Source of the DNA: Antilocapra americana
Taxonomy: Eukaryota; Chordata; Mammalia; Artiodactyla; Antilocapridae
Assembly (NCBI GenBank): GCA_007570785.1
Contig: ML664199.1
Location: 15,791,063 to 15,855,062 of the forward strand
Length of the DNA stretch: 64,000 bases
Direction of reading: 5' to 3'
Shown here piece by piece: positions 11,286 to 24,192 of the stretch. Both the position numbers and the translations under genes were made by a program. The notes beneath the pieces are model-generated. The model did no database searches. It saw only the letters and a program-made list of their open reading frames with translations, and was not told where the DNA came from. Position 1 is the stretch's first letter, and every line of letters starts with the position of its first letter.

Positions 11286-12869
11286 AAACCCACTGAGGCA
11301 CTTTGGTAAGCTTAGCTTTCTCCTCTATAGTCCCTTACAAAGCTGCAAAAGTATCTGATACTCTCATATTTGAGTTAAACAAATGAGTTTTTGAGATTTC
11401 CATATCCATTCCTTCCAATCTTCTAGTTTCACTTCTTAAAATAAAGAAATAAATAGGAAAACAATAAGGAACCTGTGTTTAGACAGAGAAAGAGAAAATA
11501 AAACAAAACCTCCAAGACAGGATACTGATAAAAAAAAAATTCCTCACAAAATCAGATTTTGTTGTATTCTAATATTTTCTTAATCTTTGTTACTATTTGC
11601 TCCAGTTTCAAAAAGGTGATAGGGTGAGGAATAATGTTCAAATCAAACCCCAAACTATGGACCAAGTAACTTTTTATTTGTAGACCTTAATGATTACATC
11701 TAAATCTGTTTTGATTACCACAGAGTGGAAAAAAGCTGAGTTAGGAAATTGAACTGGAATATTTTCCTGTTCTTTTTTAATTAATTATATGACCTTGGAT
11801 AAGTTATTTAATATTTTTGTTCATTTTTCTCAGCTGCCAACTGACAATTATAGACCATGCAGCTCACAAAAAAGATGAGAAGTAATACATTAGAAAAACA
11901 TTTATAAAACTATATTAAATTTGATTTTAGGAAGACTAACAATCAAAGGATACTACTTTGCAATTTTAGTAGAATTTAGCTGAGAGTGGAAAGAAATCTC
12001 CAAGGATTTAAAGTATCCCTAAACTTATAATGAGATTCTCTATTTTCCAGGTCCCTTTCTTAGCCTATGTTCGACCTACCTGTCATTTATCCTCCCCAAT
12101 CTTTTTCTGGTTTCTCTTGAGGCCAGAGTGCCAGCTGTGTTCAACTGTGTGATAATTCTGTGCTATGAACAATTCTCCTGAGGAAGTAATCAAGTACAGA
12201 CTCTGTGACTAGTCTTGGGAAGAGAAATCTCCAACCTGCAGACTCATAATATCAGTCCCTTGAAGCTGCCCATGTCATTATACTGTTCATAAAGACTGAG
12301 GCAGGAAATAAGGGCCCTGTGATGGAAACTAGAGCATCATACAGTCCAAGTATTGTGAATAATCACTGTTATCAGCTGAGGACCCCTAAGCTAGGAGCTT
12401 AGTGTCAGACAGGCTGAAATGTGTCTGGTCATCATTAACCAAGAATGACCCTAAGGTGGGAGATAATTGGGCAAGCCATGGTAAATCACTCTGATCAGCT
12501 TTTATATGGATCCAAGTTTATTTCAAATAACACGATAAGGGAAGGGCAATTTTGATCTCCCTTGACTTATATTTTAATACAAATCCAGATAGAATGGTAA
12601 TTGCTGTTAAGTTATAGACGGTGTGTGTGCCTAGAGGTATATGGGAAAAATTATTATAAGAATAATTCTCAAATCTGAGAAGTAAACACCACACATGAGT
12701 AAACACGGTTGCTCTCTCATTTTTATTTGTCTTCACTATGTTTTTTCTAAGTCACAAAACAAGAGCTTAAATCTTGCCTTTAAATTATTTGAGTCAATGA
12801 AGAGAAGCCTTGCCTGTGAAAATGCTGCCTGACCAATGTTAATACCTTAATGAATAATAGATAAATTTA
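11286..12869. other. No recognised feature
   Basis: AT-rich single-copy-looking sequence. Frames of 60-75 codons are present on both strands, but none carries recognisable protein motifs. Confidence 0.45.
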
Positions 12870-13390
12870 ATTTCCTCCTGATCCTCTCTCTACATGGCAG
12901 CCAAAGCAATCTTTTAAAAATCCAAATCTAATCATGCCACTTTTTGATTAAACTTCTTCAACAGGTCCCCATTGTCCTCAGGATAATGTCCAAATTATTA
13001 TATTTTTAAAAGCGATTTATGATTGATTCCTGATTCTCTCTCAGACTTCCTCTACTATGCCTTCTCATGCACTCCTCTCTTGCACTACTCCCCTGGCCAC
13101 AAACAACCAAGTTCTCTGGGTTCTGGTCACAATGATACTCTTGACTCCCTAAGAAACCCTTAAAACCATGGTGTTCTCCCTCCTCCATCTGAGAAGAGTT
13201 GTGCTGATTCCTAATTCTGAGATGTGGAACCCTAATCCCTTCTACATGCTCAAGCAACCTGTAATTATCCTCTCATACCCTTATCAGAGACATCAAATAA
13301 CTCCTTAAGGTCAGCGTCACCTTATCTCCTCAGCACTGAGCCCCAAGTCTGGCAACAAGGAATTGCTCATTAAATACCAGATGGAGGTTC
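12870..13390 (+). repeat. L2 LINE 3' region
   Basis: It follows L2 closely: 'aatcatgccactttttgatt', 'caacaggtccccattgtcct', 'caggataatgtccaaatt', then a pyrimidine-rich part and the closing 'tggcaacaaggaattgctca'. L2 is an inactive mammal-wide LINE. No frame is preserved. Confidence 0.75.
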
Positions 13391-13616
13391 TATGAAAGAT
13401 GGCTGGAAGATACAGAGGAAGGAGAGAAGAAGAAAGATCCTGGGAAGATCAAGAGCTTTGGAGTAACCTGGCACATTGCTGGGTCAGCTGTCACCACCCT
13501 TCTCTGCTTTCTTTAGTTCCTACTGATTCTCAGGACTAGAGGGAATAATTGACTTCTGTCTTCTTGTTCTAGAACATTCTCATCTCTGCTCCTTCCCTTT
13601 TTCTGAATGGTGTGCA

Positions 13617-13829
13617 GTGTGCTAAGTCACTTCGGTCGTGTCTGATTTGTGACCCTATGGACTGTAGCCTACCAAGCTTCTCTGTCCATGGGATTCTCCA
13701 GGCAAGAATAGGGGAGGGGGTTGCCATGCCCTCCTCCAAGGGATCTTCCCTAACCAAGGACTGAAACTGTGTCTCCTATGGCTCCTGAATTGCTGGTGGA
13801 TTCTTTACCTCTGAGATACCAGGGAAGCC
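13617..13829 (-). mobile_element. Bov-tA SINE
   Basis: Reverse orientation: 'gtgctaagtcacttcggtcg' at the left and 'agataccagggaagcc' at the right. No clear target-site duplication. Confidence 0.92.
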
Positions 13830-14882
13830 TGTACTCTCCAAATCAGTATTTGCTTTTCACTGCCATGTTCCTCTCAGGTCTTCTCAGATGTGATTCCCAC
13901 TAAAACAAACATCTTTGGTCTCAAGACCCCTAGGCATTGTAAGTCATCCATTTTTTCATTAAAGACTTGGGGTCACTATGGTATCCCATCACAAAAATGC
14001 ATCACATAATGAAGGCAGAACATTCTAGTACAATCTAGGAGAGGCTGTATAGCCCACAATGAGACCAGAATTTAACTGTAACCAAATAACACACAACCAG
14101 AGAGCACTGATCTCCTTAATTCAGTCTGTCTCTTATCTCTTTACATCCATTTAGTTAGACACCTTCAGTGTTAAATACATGGCAGTACTAAGTGTAGTAG
14201 GGTGCCCTATAAACAGACTTTTCTTATCGCATTTTTCTTTGTTAATAATAGAAATTGTTACTTACATCACAGTATAGGCAATGACAGGAATTCATCATAG
14301 AAAGTGGCCTTTCTTGCAAGAGTAGATGCTGAGAGAGGAGTCTTTAAAGGAAAGAGAAATTATCCTCTAAGGAAAAGAAAGAAAAAAAAAAAAAGGAGAG
14401 ACTTTCTAGGAGTATACATGCAGCAACAGACATCAGAATCAAATCAATACTGCCTCCAATACATCTATTCTGTGCCTACCTACTGCTGCCTGGAATATTG
14501 ACTAAAACCTGCCTACCTAGATTTGTAGACTCGAAGAATGTGACCTTGAAGAACTGCACTGGCAAGTTTCTGATTATGTCACTGTCTTCTGAACTCAGCC
14601 CTTAGCACATGAAAGTCAAAATGTAGCAACATCAGTCTCTTTACCTTGCATATCTGGAAATTAACTTGATATACACTTATACCCAATGGCAAATCAGAGA
14701 CCTCCCTAAAATAGTTTGAGTCCGTTTGTGACCACATCCAAACTCTATATGAATTATGTATATTTTTATGCATTTTCTTCATTTATGGTTTTTAAGGGAA
14801 TATTTTAAAAACAAAAAATCACTTAAAACATCCATTCATAATGAACTACAAGGGTGATTAAATATTAATACCATATACATAT
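13830..14882. other. No recognised gene
   Basis: Single-copy-looking sequence with an A-rich run near 14382-14394. I see no motif that supports the small frames here. Confidence 0.45.
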
Positions 14883-15337
14883 GGGCTTCCCAGGTGGTGC
14901 TGTGCTAAGTCGCTTTAGTCGTGTCCAACTCTGTGACTGTACGGCCTGTAGTCCGCCAGGCTCCTCTGTCCATGGGAGCAAAGATAATGGAGCAAAGATA
15001 CTCCAGGCAAAGATACTGGAGTGGGTTGTCATTTCCTCCTTTGGGGATCTTCCTGACCCAGGGATCGAACCAGGGTCTCTATGTCTCCTGAACTGGCAGG
15101 AGGGTTCTTTACCACTAGCGCACTTGAGAAACCCACCAGGTGGCGCAAGTGGTAAAGAATCCGCCTGCCAATGCACAAGAGGAAACGAGGGGTCAATCCC
15201 TGCATGGGGAAAAGCCGCTGGAGAAAGACATGGCAACCCACTCCAATATTCTTGCCTGGAAAATTCCATGGGCAGAGGAGCCTGGTGGACTACAGTCCAT
15301 GGGGTTGAAAAAAGTTGGACATGACTGAGGGTACACG
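14883..15337 (+). mobile_element. Bov-tA SINE interrupted by a second SINE
   Basis: The head starts at 14883 (gggcttcccaggtggtgc) and resumes at 15136 (ccaggtggcgcaagtggtaa), ending near 15337. The two halves join into one SINE once the reverse-oriented copy is removed. Confidence 0.88.
14901..15135 (-). mobile_element. Bov-tA SINE nested in another SINE
   Basis: Reverse oriented, from 'tgtgctaagtcgctttagtc' to 'gcgcacttgagaaaccca'. Its target duplication is the host SINE head ccaggtggYgc at 14890-14900 and 15136-15146 (one mismatch). An internal 'gagcaaagata' is duplicated near 14977-15000. Confidence 0.88.
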
Positions 15338-15409
15338 TACCACCCCCTACACACACCACAAACATTTAATTAGCTACATGCCTTAAAATTATGCATATAA
15401 CTTTAAAAG

Positions 15410-15524
15410 GGCTTCCCTTGTGGCTCAGATGGTAAAGAATCCACCTGTAATGAGGGAGACCTGGGTTTGATCCCTGGGTTGGGAAGATCCCCTGGAGAAG
15501 GGAAAGGCTGCCCACTCCAGTTTT
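15410..15524 (+). mobile_element. Bov-tA SINE, 3'-truncated, with 9-bp direct repeats
   Basis: The head and B-box region are present from gggcttcccttgtggctc to 'ggctgcccactccag', then the copy stops. ctttaaaag lies on both sides (15401-15409, 15525-15533). Losing the 3' end while keeping direct repeats is unusual for a retroposon. Confidence 0.85.
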
Positions 15525-15533
15525 CTTTAAAAG

Positions 15534-16419
15534 AATAAGTATCCTTTAAAAGGTAACAGAGGAAAATATTTCAGTAACAGCCTGATAAGTTTTTTCATGT
15601 AGATGTGATCTGAATCATTCTGGTCAAATGTTTCTATAAAAAGCATGCGTGTTCCTATAGTTAGAATTATCAAGATAATCCTTCATTACACAGCCTCGTT
15701 TTTTTTTTTTTGTTTTTAATTCTTGTGACCATTGTCTAACAATCACTATCTAGCATTCCCATAAGCATTACACTGAGTAAGATTTTATTTTAAAATACTG
15801 TTTTTCCAAATAAAATGGAGCCAGCTACAAAATGCTTTGGGAGTTTAGATGTTATAGGTTTTTTTTTTTTTGAAAGAGCCATAAATTATTTATAGATTTT
15901 GCTTTCTTTGAAAGGAGAAGATTCCAAAGATAAAATTTTCAGGATGATTACTTCATATTTTTTCCTAAAAGAAACAAGAGCATGTAGCTTAACAGGACTA
16001 AACCCTCACACGGGTCATCAATATGTAACATTTCCTGTCCCTTCACTGTACAACTAATCAATAAATAGCATACAGCATCTTGTACAATTGCACTTAGGTG
16101 GAAAAGTAGAGGCATAAAATAGGCCACCCACAAAATAACCTCAGTCACCAGAGAAATGATATAATTCTCTACAAATGAGAAGAGTCTTCATATCAAGAAA
16201 TAGAAATTGTTAGAGAAAAATGAGACAGGTTTTGCAGAAAATTACTAAAAGAAGCAGTGTGTCTATGACACCCAGAAATTTCTATTGTGTTTTGATTTCT
16301 ATAGCCATTCTTAATATAGAGACACTTCCTCCTTCTCTACAGATCATCAATATTTCTTAATTGAAATCCAGCACAATCCAATAAATTGCTTCTTGTCAGG
16401 ATTGTATAAAAATCTCATT
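15534..16419. other. No recognised feature
   Basis: AT-rich sequence with two T runs (about 15699-15710 and 15859-15871). No gene or nameable repeat seen. Confidence 0.45.
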
Positions 16420-16545
16420 CTTACTAGAACACAAGCTCCACTAACAAGGGATATGCTTTTGTTCCACTCACTGATGTATCATGGACTCCAAAAATGAGGG
16501 CTTGATGCCTACCTAGTGGTGCTTAATGAATGTTTGTTGAGGAAT
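16420..16545 (+). repeat. L2 LINE 3' end
   Basis: 'agaacacaagctccactaac', 'gttccactcactgatgtatc' and the terminal 'gtggtgcttaatgaatgttt' match the L2 end ('gtaggtgctcaataaatgttt'). Confidence 0.7.
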
Positions 16546-18680
16546 TTGTTCCAACTACCTGTTATCTGATTAGGCATGAATTCAGTCTGCATTATGCTAC
16601 CTGTGTCTGAGATTTGTTTTTTTTTTTTTACATCCAAGGATCCCATTCTCTATTTACTCACCTCAGATTTCAGATTTTGAAGGATTTGTTCTACCAATTT
16701 GCATAAATTAGTAACGGTTTTTCATCTGTATTTGTATGTGAGTATTTAAGTCATTAATCAAAAATAAGTATGAGAAAATGAATGTTGCCATATTGAGTTG
16801 ATACATAATTCTAGTCAAAAAAATAAAATATGGAGAAGGGTATAGGATGGCAGTATAGGAAGACCTTGAGCTTACTACTCCCATGGACACACCAAATCTA
16901 TACCTACATATACAGCAACTCCTGCAAGCTGGTTGAATAGCTACTGTGCATACAAGGACCACATAGAAATGGGTAGCAAACAGATACAAGTATCTATGGG
17001 AATCCCAGCTCCAATGCAGTGACTTTCAATGGGGAGGGATATTGCTGAGGGGCTCAAGTACAGACCCACCCACCTTGGGAAACAGCAAACAAACAAACCA
17101 ACAACAACAAAAAAAAACTAGCAGTTTAAAGGGAACCTAGATGATATGGGAAAGAAATCCACTTACTAATCTTATGGTTTCTGCAAAATGAGCATGGAAC
17201 TCCTAGAGCCCTCTCTAGGATTAGAGGTATCAGCAAGCAACATTGCTTGAGTCTTCCTAGGACTTCCCCTTGTGTGTGCCTGGTCCAACTGCAGCTGCCC
17301 CATCAAAGCAGCCTCAGGTACAATACTCCCTACAGACTGCCCCCAGACCACATTCACTCTAGACCCAGCTACCTTGCTAAAGTGGCCTTGGGCACATCAC
17401 TCCCCAGGGACTGCACCCAGGACACACCCACTCAAGCTTAAGATGGCCAAGCCACCAGGCACACATAGTCCACAGAAGACCACTCCTTCAAGGCCAGGAG
17501 AAGTAGCTGTTTTGCCTAATTCATACAAACAAAAAGCAAAAGTCAAACAAAATGAGAAGGGAGAGAAATATATTCTAAACAAAAGAACAAATAAAGCCCA
17601 AGGGAAAACCAGATAAAGAATTCAAAGAAAACGTCATAGAATGTTTGCCAAACTCAGAAAAATTAAAAAGCTGAGAGAGAACTTCAACAAAGACTTGGAT
17701 TAAAAAACACACAATCATAACTGAGCAATGCAATAACTAAAATTTTAAAATACACCAGAGTGAATCAAGAGCAGATTAAAGAATACAGAAGGATAGATAT
17801 GTAATCTGGAAGATAGAGAAGACGAAGTCACCCATTCATAACAACAACAAAAAAATTATTGAAGAGAGTTTAAGGGACCTCTGGAACAACATCAAGCACA
17901 GTATCAGTAACATTTGCAATATAGGAATACAAAAAGAGGAGAAAGGGACATAAAAACTATTTGAAGAAATAATGGCTGAAAATTTCCCTAACCGGGAAAG
18001 AAAATAGAATCCAGGTATAGAAAGCACAGAAAGAAAAAAAAAAAATCCCAAACAAGATGAACCTAAAGAGACTCACTCTAGACATTATAATTAAAATTGC
18101 AAAAGTTACAGATAACCTTAAAGGCAGCAACAGATGACAACACATCACATACAAGGGAATATCCATAAGGCTATCAAATGATTTTTTCAGCAGACATTTT
18201 ACAGGCAATAAGGGAGTAGCAGGATATACTAGCATATAAAGTAGTATATATACTATATAAAGTGTTGAGGGGGAAAAAATAGAAAATGGCGTACTGTATC
18301 TGGCAAAGTTGTCATTCAGAATTGAAAGAAAGATAGGGTAATTCACAGACAATCAAAAATTAAAGCAATCCATAAGCATTAAAAGGGCCTAACAAGAAAT
18401 GTTAAAGGGTCTTCTGTAAGTGGAAAAAAAAAGGCCACAACTATAAATAAGAAAATATATAAAAGGAAAAATCTCACTGGTAAAGGCAAATACATAGTAA
18501 AAACAGTGGATCAACCACTTAAAAAGCAAGTATACATCAAAAGACAAAAGATACACAATTAACTATAACTACAGCATGTAGTTAAGGGATACACAAAATA
18601 AAAAGATGTAAAATATGACATCAAAACAAAATGTGGGACAGCAAAAAATGCAGTGTTTTTAGAATGCCTTCAAACTTCAG

Positions 18681-18891
18681 TGTTGTTTTTAGTCGCTCAG
18701 TCATGTCTGACTCTTCTGCAATCCCAGAGGCTGTAGCCCACCAGGCTCCTCTCTCCATGGAATTCTCCAGGCAAGAATACTGGAGTGGGTAGCCATTCCC
18801 TTCTCCAGGGGATCTTACCAACCAAGGGATTGAAATCAAGTCTCCTGCATTGCAAGCAGATTCTTTATCAGCTGAGCCGCCAGGGAAGCCC
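18681..18891 (-). mobile_element. Bov-tA SINE in old L1
   Basis: From 'agtcgctcagtcatgtctga' to 'gagccgccagggaagccc', reverse orientation. A short duplication cagtg (18678-18682, 18891-18895) is visible. Confidence 0.92.
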
Positions 18892-19493
18892 AGTGATTTA
18901 ACAGCTTAAAATAGATGGCTATATATACAGATTGATATATGAGAACCTCACAACAACTGGACACACAGAAAGTAAAGAGAAAGAAATCCAAACCAACACT
19001 AAAGGAACCCATGGGACTGTAAGTGAAGAGAAGAAAAAATAGAGAACTACAAAAACAACCAGAAAACAAGTAACAAAATGGCAATAAGTACATACCTATC
19101 ACTTTTATTTTAAACATAAGTGATCTAAATGCTCCAAACAGAAAATTTACGGTAGTTAAATGGGTAAAGGAAAACAAGACTAATCTACATGCTACTTACA
19201 AGAGACTCACTTAATATCTAAAAACAAAAATAGACTGAAAGTAAAAGATGGGAAAAAAGATACTCTCTGAAAAATAAAAGCTTGGGTCACAACACCCATA
19301 TCAGGTGAAATAGACTTTATAACAGATTATAACAAAAAACAAGGAAGGGCACTATATAATGATAAAGAAATAAACCTAACAAGAGAGTATAAGAGTTATA
19401 AACATTTATGAACCCAACATAGGAGCACCTAAATATATAAAGCAAATATTAACCAGTAAAGAGAGACAAAGACATCAATATAATCATAGTCAA

Positions 19494-19657
19494 AGTCACT
19501 CAGTCATGTCCGACTCTTTGTGACCCATGGACTATTCAGTCCATGGAATTCTCCAGGCCAGAATACTGGAGTGGGTAGCCTTTCTCTTCTCCAGGGGATC
19601 TTCCCAACCCAAGGATTGAATACAGGTCTCCTGCATTGTGGGCAGATTCTTTACCAG
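19494..19657 (-). mobile_element. Bov-tA SINE in old L1, head truncated
   Basis: The body end 'gtcactcagtcatgtccgac' is present. The reversed head stops at 'ttctttaccag', so about 20 bases of the 5' head are missing. It splits the endonuclease region of the host L1. Confidence 0.9.
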
Positions 19658-21220
19658 TGGGCACTTTAATACCCCACTTACATTAATGAATAGATCATCC
19701 AAACAGCATTTCAATAAGGCAATGCTAGCATTAAATAACATGTTAAATCAAATGGACTTAATAGATTATTTTAGAACATATCATCCAAACACAGCAGAAT
19801 ATGTATAGTTTTCAAGTGCATGTTGAACATTCTCCAAGACCAATCACATATTATGCCACAAGATAAATCTCAATAAATAGAGGAAGATTAAAATTGCATC
19901 AAGCATCTTTTTTGGTCATAACAGTATGAAACTAGAAATCAAATTCAGGAAGGATACTGGAAAAACACCAACATTTGGATACTAAACAACTTGCTCATTT
20001 ATTATAACCACAAGTTACTGAGCAAATCAAATAGGAAATTAAAAAAATATTTTGAGACAAGTGAAAATAGAAACACAATGGTCCAAACTCTACGGGACAA
20101 AGTAAAAGCAGTCCTAAGAGGGAATTTCAGAGAGAAACAACCCTAGCTCAAAAAACAAAAATCTCAAATAAGCTACCTATCTGTAATTTAAAGTAAAGAA
20201 GAATGAACAAAATCCAAAGTTATTAGAAAGAAGGAAATAAGATCAGAGCAGAAATAAATAAAATAGAGGCTAAAAAGTAAGTGGTAGAAAAGATTAATGA
20301 AACCAGGTCAATTTTTTTAAATGATAAAATCAACAAACCATTAACCAGGCTCATCAAGAAATAAGAGCCCAAATAAATAATCAGATAAGAGAAGTTACCA
20401 TTGACACCACAGAAATACAAAGGATCATAAAAGATTACTATGACCAATTATACATCAATAAAATGGACAACAGAGAAAAAAAGGATAAATTCCTAGAAAC
20501 ACATCCTCTACAACTGAATCATGATGAAATAGAAAATCTTAATAGATTGATTACTGGCAACAACATTGAATCAGTAATCAAACCCCCTCCTCCCCACACA
20601 CAAAGAAGTTCAGAACCAGGCGGCTACACAAGTTAATTCTACCAAACATTTAGAGTTAACACCTGTTATTCTCACATTATTACAAAAGATGAAAGAGGAA
20701 GGAATACTTCTAAATTTATTTCACAAGGCCAACATAACTCTGATATCAAACCATTCAAAGATACTATAACACAAGAAAATTACAAGCCAATGCTCACTGA
20801 TGAACACAGATGCTAAATCCTCAACAAAATATAAGCAAGTGAATCAACAATACATTAAAATTGTCATATTCCTTGATCAAATGAGATTCATTCCAGTGAG
20901 GCAAGCATGGTTTAGTATCTGTAAATCAACCAATGGGATACGCACATTGCAAAGATAAATAAAGGATAAAAATCATTTGATCACGTCAATAGATGCAGAA
21001 AGAGCATTTGACAAAATTCAGCATCCATTTATGATAAAAACACTCTCTCAACAAAGTGGGTATAGAGGAAACTTATTTCAAATTAATAAAGGCCATATAA
21101 AACAAACTCACAGCTAACATTATACTTAATGGTGAAAAGCTGAAAACTTTTCCTTTAAGATTAGGAAAAAGAGAAGCATGCCCACCCTTGGCACTTTTAT
21201 TCAACATAGTATTGGATATC

Positions 21221-21471
21221 CTGCTGCTGCTGCTAAGTCACTTCAGTTGTGTCTGACTCTGTGCGACCCCATAGATGGCAGCCCACCAGGCTCCCCTGTC
21301 CCTGGGATTTTCCAGGCAAGAACACTGGAGTAGGTTGCCATTTCCTTCTCCATTGCATGAGAGTGAAAAGTGAAAGTGAAATTGCTCAGTCCTGTCCGAC
21401 TCTTAGCGATTCCCTGGACTGCAGCCTACCAGGCTCCTCCATCCATGGGATTTTCCAGGCAAGAGTACTAG
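21221..21471 (-). mobile_element. Bov-A2 SINE (dimeric) in old L1
   Basis: Two Bov-A monomers in reverse orientation are joined by the A/G-rich linker 'gtgaaaagtgaaagtgaaat' near 21363. It begins with a CTG run (21221-21233), typical for Bov-A2. It lies in the RT region of the host L1 at 'attggatatc'. Confidence 0.9.
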
Positions 21472-22849
21472 ACATAGCAATCAAACAAACAAAAAAAGTA
21501 ATTAAAGGTATTCAAATTGGAAAGGAAAATGGGCACTATTTGCAAATGGCATGATACCATATAGAGAAACCCAAGACTCCACCAAAAAACTATTAGAACA
21601 ATAAATAAACTCAGTAATGTTGCAAGATTCAAAACTGATATACAGAAATCTCTGGCATTTCTCTAAACTAGTACAAACTATGTAAAAGAGAAATGAAGGA
21701 AATGATCTAATTTACTCTTGCATCAAAACAATAAGATTTAGGACTACATTTAAACAAAGAATACAATTCTTAAACCTGTACTCCGAAAACTGTAAGACCT
21801 TGTGGAAAGAAACTGAAAATGACACAAATAAATGGAAAGATTTACTATGCTCATTGAATGCAAGAATTAATATTAAAGTGTCCATACTACCCAAAGCAAA
21901 CTACAGATTCAGTACAATCTCTCAGAATACCAATGTGATTTTTCACAGGACTACAATAAATAATTCTAAAATTTGTATGGAACTACAAAAGATTGCAAAT
22001 AGTTACAGACTCTTGAAAAAGAACAAAGCTAGAAGTATCACTCTTCCAGGCTTGAAATCATACCACAAAGCTACAGTAATCAAAACCACGTCGAACTTGT
22101 ACAAAGAGACACATATGAATGGAAGAGAATAGAGTCCAAAACTAAACCCACCCTAATATGATTAATTAATCTACAACAGACAGAAGAATCAAGAATATAC
22201 AATGGGGAAATGACTGTCTCAATAAATGGTATTAGGAAAAGTGGACAGCTACATGCAAAAGAATGAAACTAAATCACTTTTCATATACCATATATAAAAA
22301 TAGACTCAAAACTGAATTAAAAACTTGAATGTAATTCCTGAAACCATAAAATTTCTAGAATAAAACATAGGCATCAGTCTTAGCAATAATTTTTTGGATG
22401 TGTCCCCTCAGGCAAGAGCAACTAAAGCAAAAATAAACAAATGAAACTATGTCAAGCTAAAAGAGCTTTTATACAGTAAAGAAAATGACCAATAAAATGA
22501 AAGGCAATCTACTAATTGGAAGAAATACTTACAAATGATATATTCAATAAGGGGTATTAAAAACATTTAATATTGAATATTGATATTCAAAACATTTAAA
22601 GAACTCATATAACTCAATATCAAAAAACAGAAACAACCAACACAATTTAAAAATGGGTGGAAGACCTGAATAGACATACAGTGTGTATAGTCAATAATAT
22701 TGTAACAACTTTATATGGTAACAAATGGTAACTGCTTGTATTGTGAAAATTGAATCACTGTTATATACCTGAAACTAACATTGTATGTAAACTATAATAT
22801 CATTTGTAAACTATAATACTATAATTATAATATAAACTATAATATTGCT

Positions 22850-22983
22850 TTGGAGTAGGCACTGGCAAGCCACTCTAGTATACTTGTCCAGAGAACCCCA
22901 TGGAGAGAGGAGCCTGGAGGGCTACAGTCTATGGAGTCACAAAGAGTCAGATATGACTGAAACAACTTAGCATGCATGCATGC
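22850..22983 (+). mobile_element. Bov SINE, 5'-truncated, 11-bp target-site duplication
   Basis: It starts inside the body ('tggagtaggcactggcaagc') and ends 'gaaacaacttagcatgcatg'. ataatattgct flanks it at 22839-22849 and 22984-22994. Confidence 0.9.
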
Positions 22984-23175
22984 ATAATATTGCTAATTAT
23001 AATTCAGTTAAAAAGCAAGAAATGTAGTCAATAGGCTCTGTTGCCTTGCAGAGTAAATATATGATTCCTATTAAATAGACTTTTTGAAGTAATGAGACTC
23101 TTTCATGAATTTTGCTACTTAGATGTCTTTGTGAGCTTTTAAGTCTATGTCAGTGAATCAAAAACACTCTACATA

Positions 23176-23275
23176 TGAAAATATATATTATATATATATA
23201 CACACACATAAGTATTTATATGTATATATATTAATTTTTCATATATGCATACATATATGCACTTATACATACTAA
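23176..23275. repeat. TA/CA-rich simple repeat
   Basis: Imperfect (TA)n and (CA)n with short 'catatatg' palindromes. A microsatellite. Confidence 0.8.
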
Positions 23276-23919
23276 ATTTGACTAGTTTTTTTCACACACA
23301 GAGAGAGAACAGGGAAATTACATGCAGTGTTTTCTTTGCCAGCATGGATAACAGGAGTTCATAAAATATCAATAATAAAATAATCCATAAATGTGGTCTA
23401 GTATTGAAGTCAATTAGCATCCCAATGACATAGACTATGGTGAAACACTTAAACTTTATTGACATCAATAGTTAGTATCAAGTCAGGTTTATTGATGATA
23501 AAATAAAGAGGGCTGAGTTTCACAAAATTCCCAGTAATTGACAATACCATGTCATAAAGCCTCTAGAATAGATTGACTGCACACAAGTATACAAAACACA
23601 ATCAGGTCAAAATATCAGATCACAGAGATCCTATTCTAGTATTATTGGTCAAAATAAGTAAAATATGTTTACTGGGCAAAAACTATGAGCCAAATCTATA
23701 TTAGAGTTTGTGGGGAATAAATAATGATTAGATACCATCGTCTCAATCTCAAGATGGGTATAATCTGATTGAGGAGACAGAAAGTCATGCATGAAGAATG
23801 TAGTGCTTGTCTCCCCCCCACCCCATAGTTTCTCCTGACACTCTCTTTGTCAGCTATTCATATCTATATCTACATGAGGTCCCCTCTCTGCATTCACTAC
23901 TTAGTTAAAACCTATCCCT
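23276..23919. other. No recognised feature
   Basis: AT-rich single-copy-looking DNA. Confidence 0.45.
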
Positions 23920-24150
23920 TCCCTTTTCTGTCTAACCAGTGTAACCTTTTCAGTTCTACCCTTATTGACATCAGTATGGGGGACCTAAAACTCAAATCTG
24001 ACCATGCCACCTCCTTGCCTAAAACATTTCAATGCCTATCTCTTCACTGATTCCTTAGGACTGACATAAGACCTTTGAAAACTTAGTTCCTCTTTTATCT
24101 ACAAAATAATTGCCTAAGGTTCCTCATTTTCCTTTCTGTGAATTTTATTT
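23920..24150 (+). repeat. L2 LINE fragment
   Basis: 'caaatctgaccatgccacct', 'ccttgcctaaaacatttcaa', 'tgcctatctcttcactgatt' and 'aggactgacataagaccttt' are in L2 order. The 67-codon frame at 23847-24050 is incidental. Confidence 0.65.
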
Positions 24151-24192
24151 TGCCCATTACTGTTTATTTAACTATGGCATATATATCCTGTT

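Larger units (their letters stand above)
19070..22680 (+). pseudogene. Old L1 ORF2 pseudogene (endonuclease-RT)
   Basis: The endonuclease part is readable in pieces, such as the 'gcaataagtacatacctatc' start and 'acttacaagagactcactta' (the QETH motif region). RT landmarks are 'cacgtcaatagatgcagaaa' (motif A region, about 20985) and the run-up to the active site at about 21530 ('gcaaatggcatgatacc'), where the aspartate pair is lost. Reading frames are broken by many stops, by indels and by SINEs at 19494-19657 and 21221-21471. It is functionless; the longest clean piece is about 110 codons at 21800-22132. Confidence 0.8.
16830..22815 (+). mobile_element. Old L1 (L1MA-like), nearly full length, with three SINE insertions
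   Basis: The order of parts is a 5' region starting at 'gagaagggtataggatggca', an ORF1-like region around 17640-18450, an endonuclease region from about 19070, an RT region from about 20560, and a 3' UTR end at 22690-22815 ('agtcaataatattgtaac' to 'ctgaaactaacattgtatg'). At about 22680 the text jumps from the ORF2 C-terminal part straight to the 3' UTR, so the last piece of ORF2 is deleted. Stops are frequent throughout. Confidence 0.85.

Noticed and set aside
14865..15365. 166-codon minus frame and 147-codon plus frame
   Set aside because: Both are translations of two nested Bov-tA SINEs, which often have stop-free frames.
23176..23275. Regular short repeats considered as a CRISPR-like array
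   Set aside because: Low-complexity TA/CA microsatellite with no unique spacers; the genome is vertebrate.
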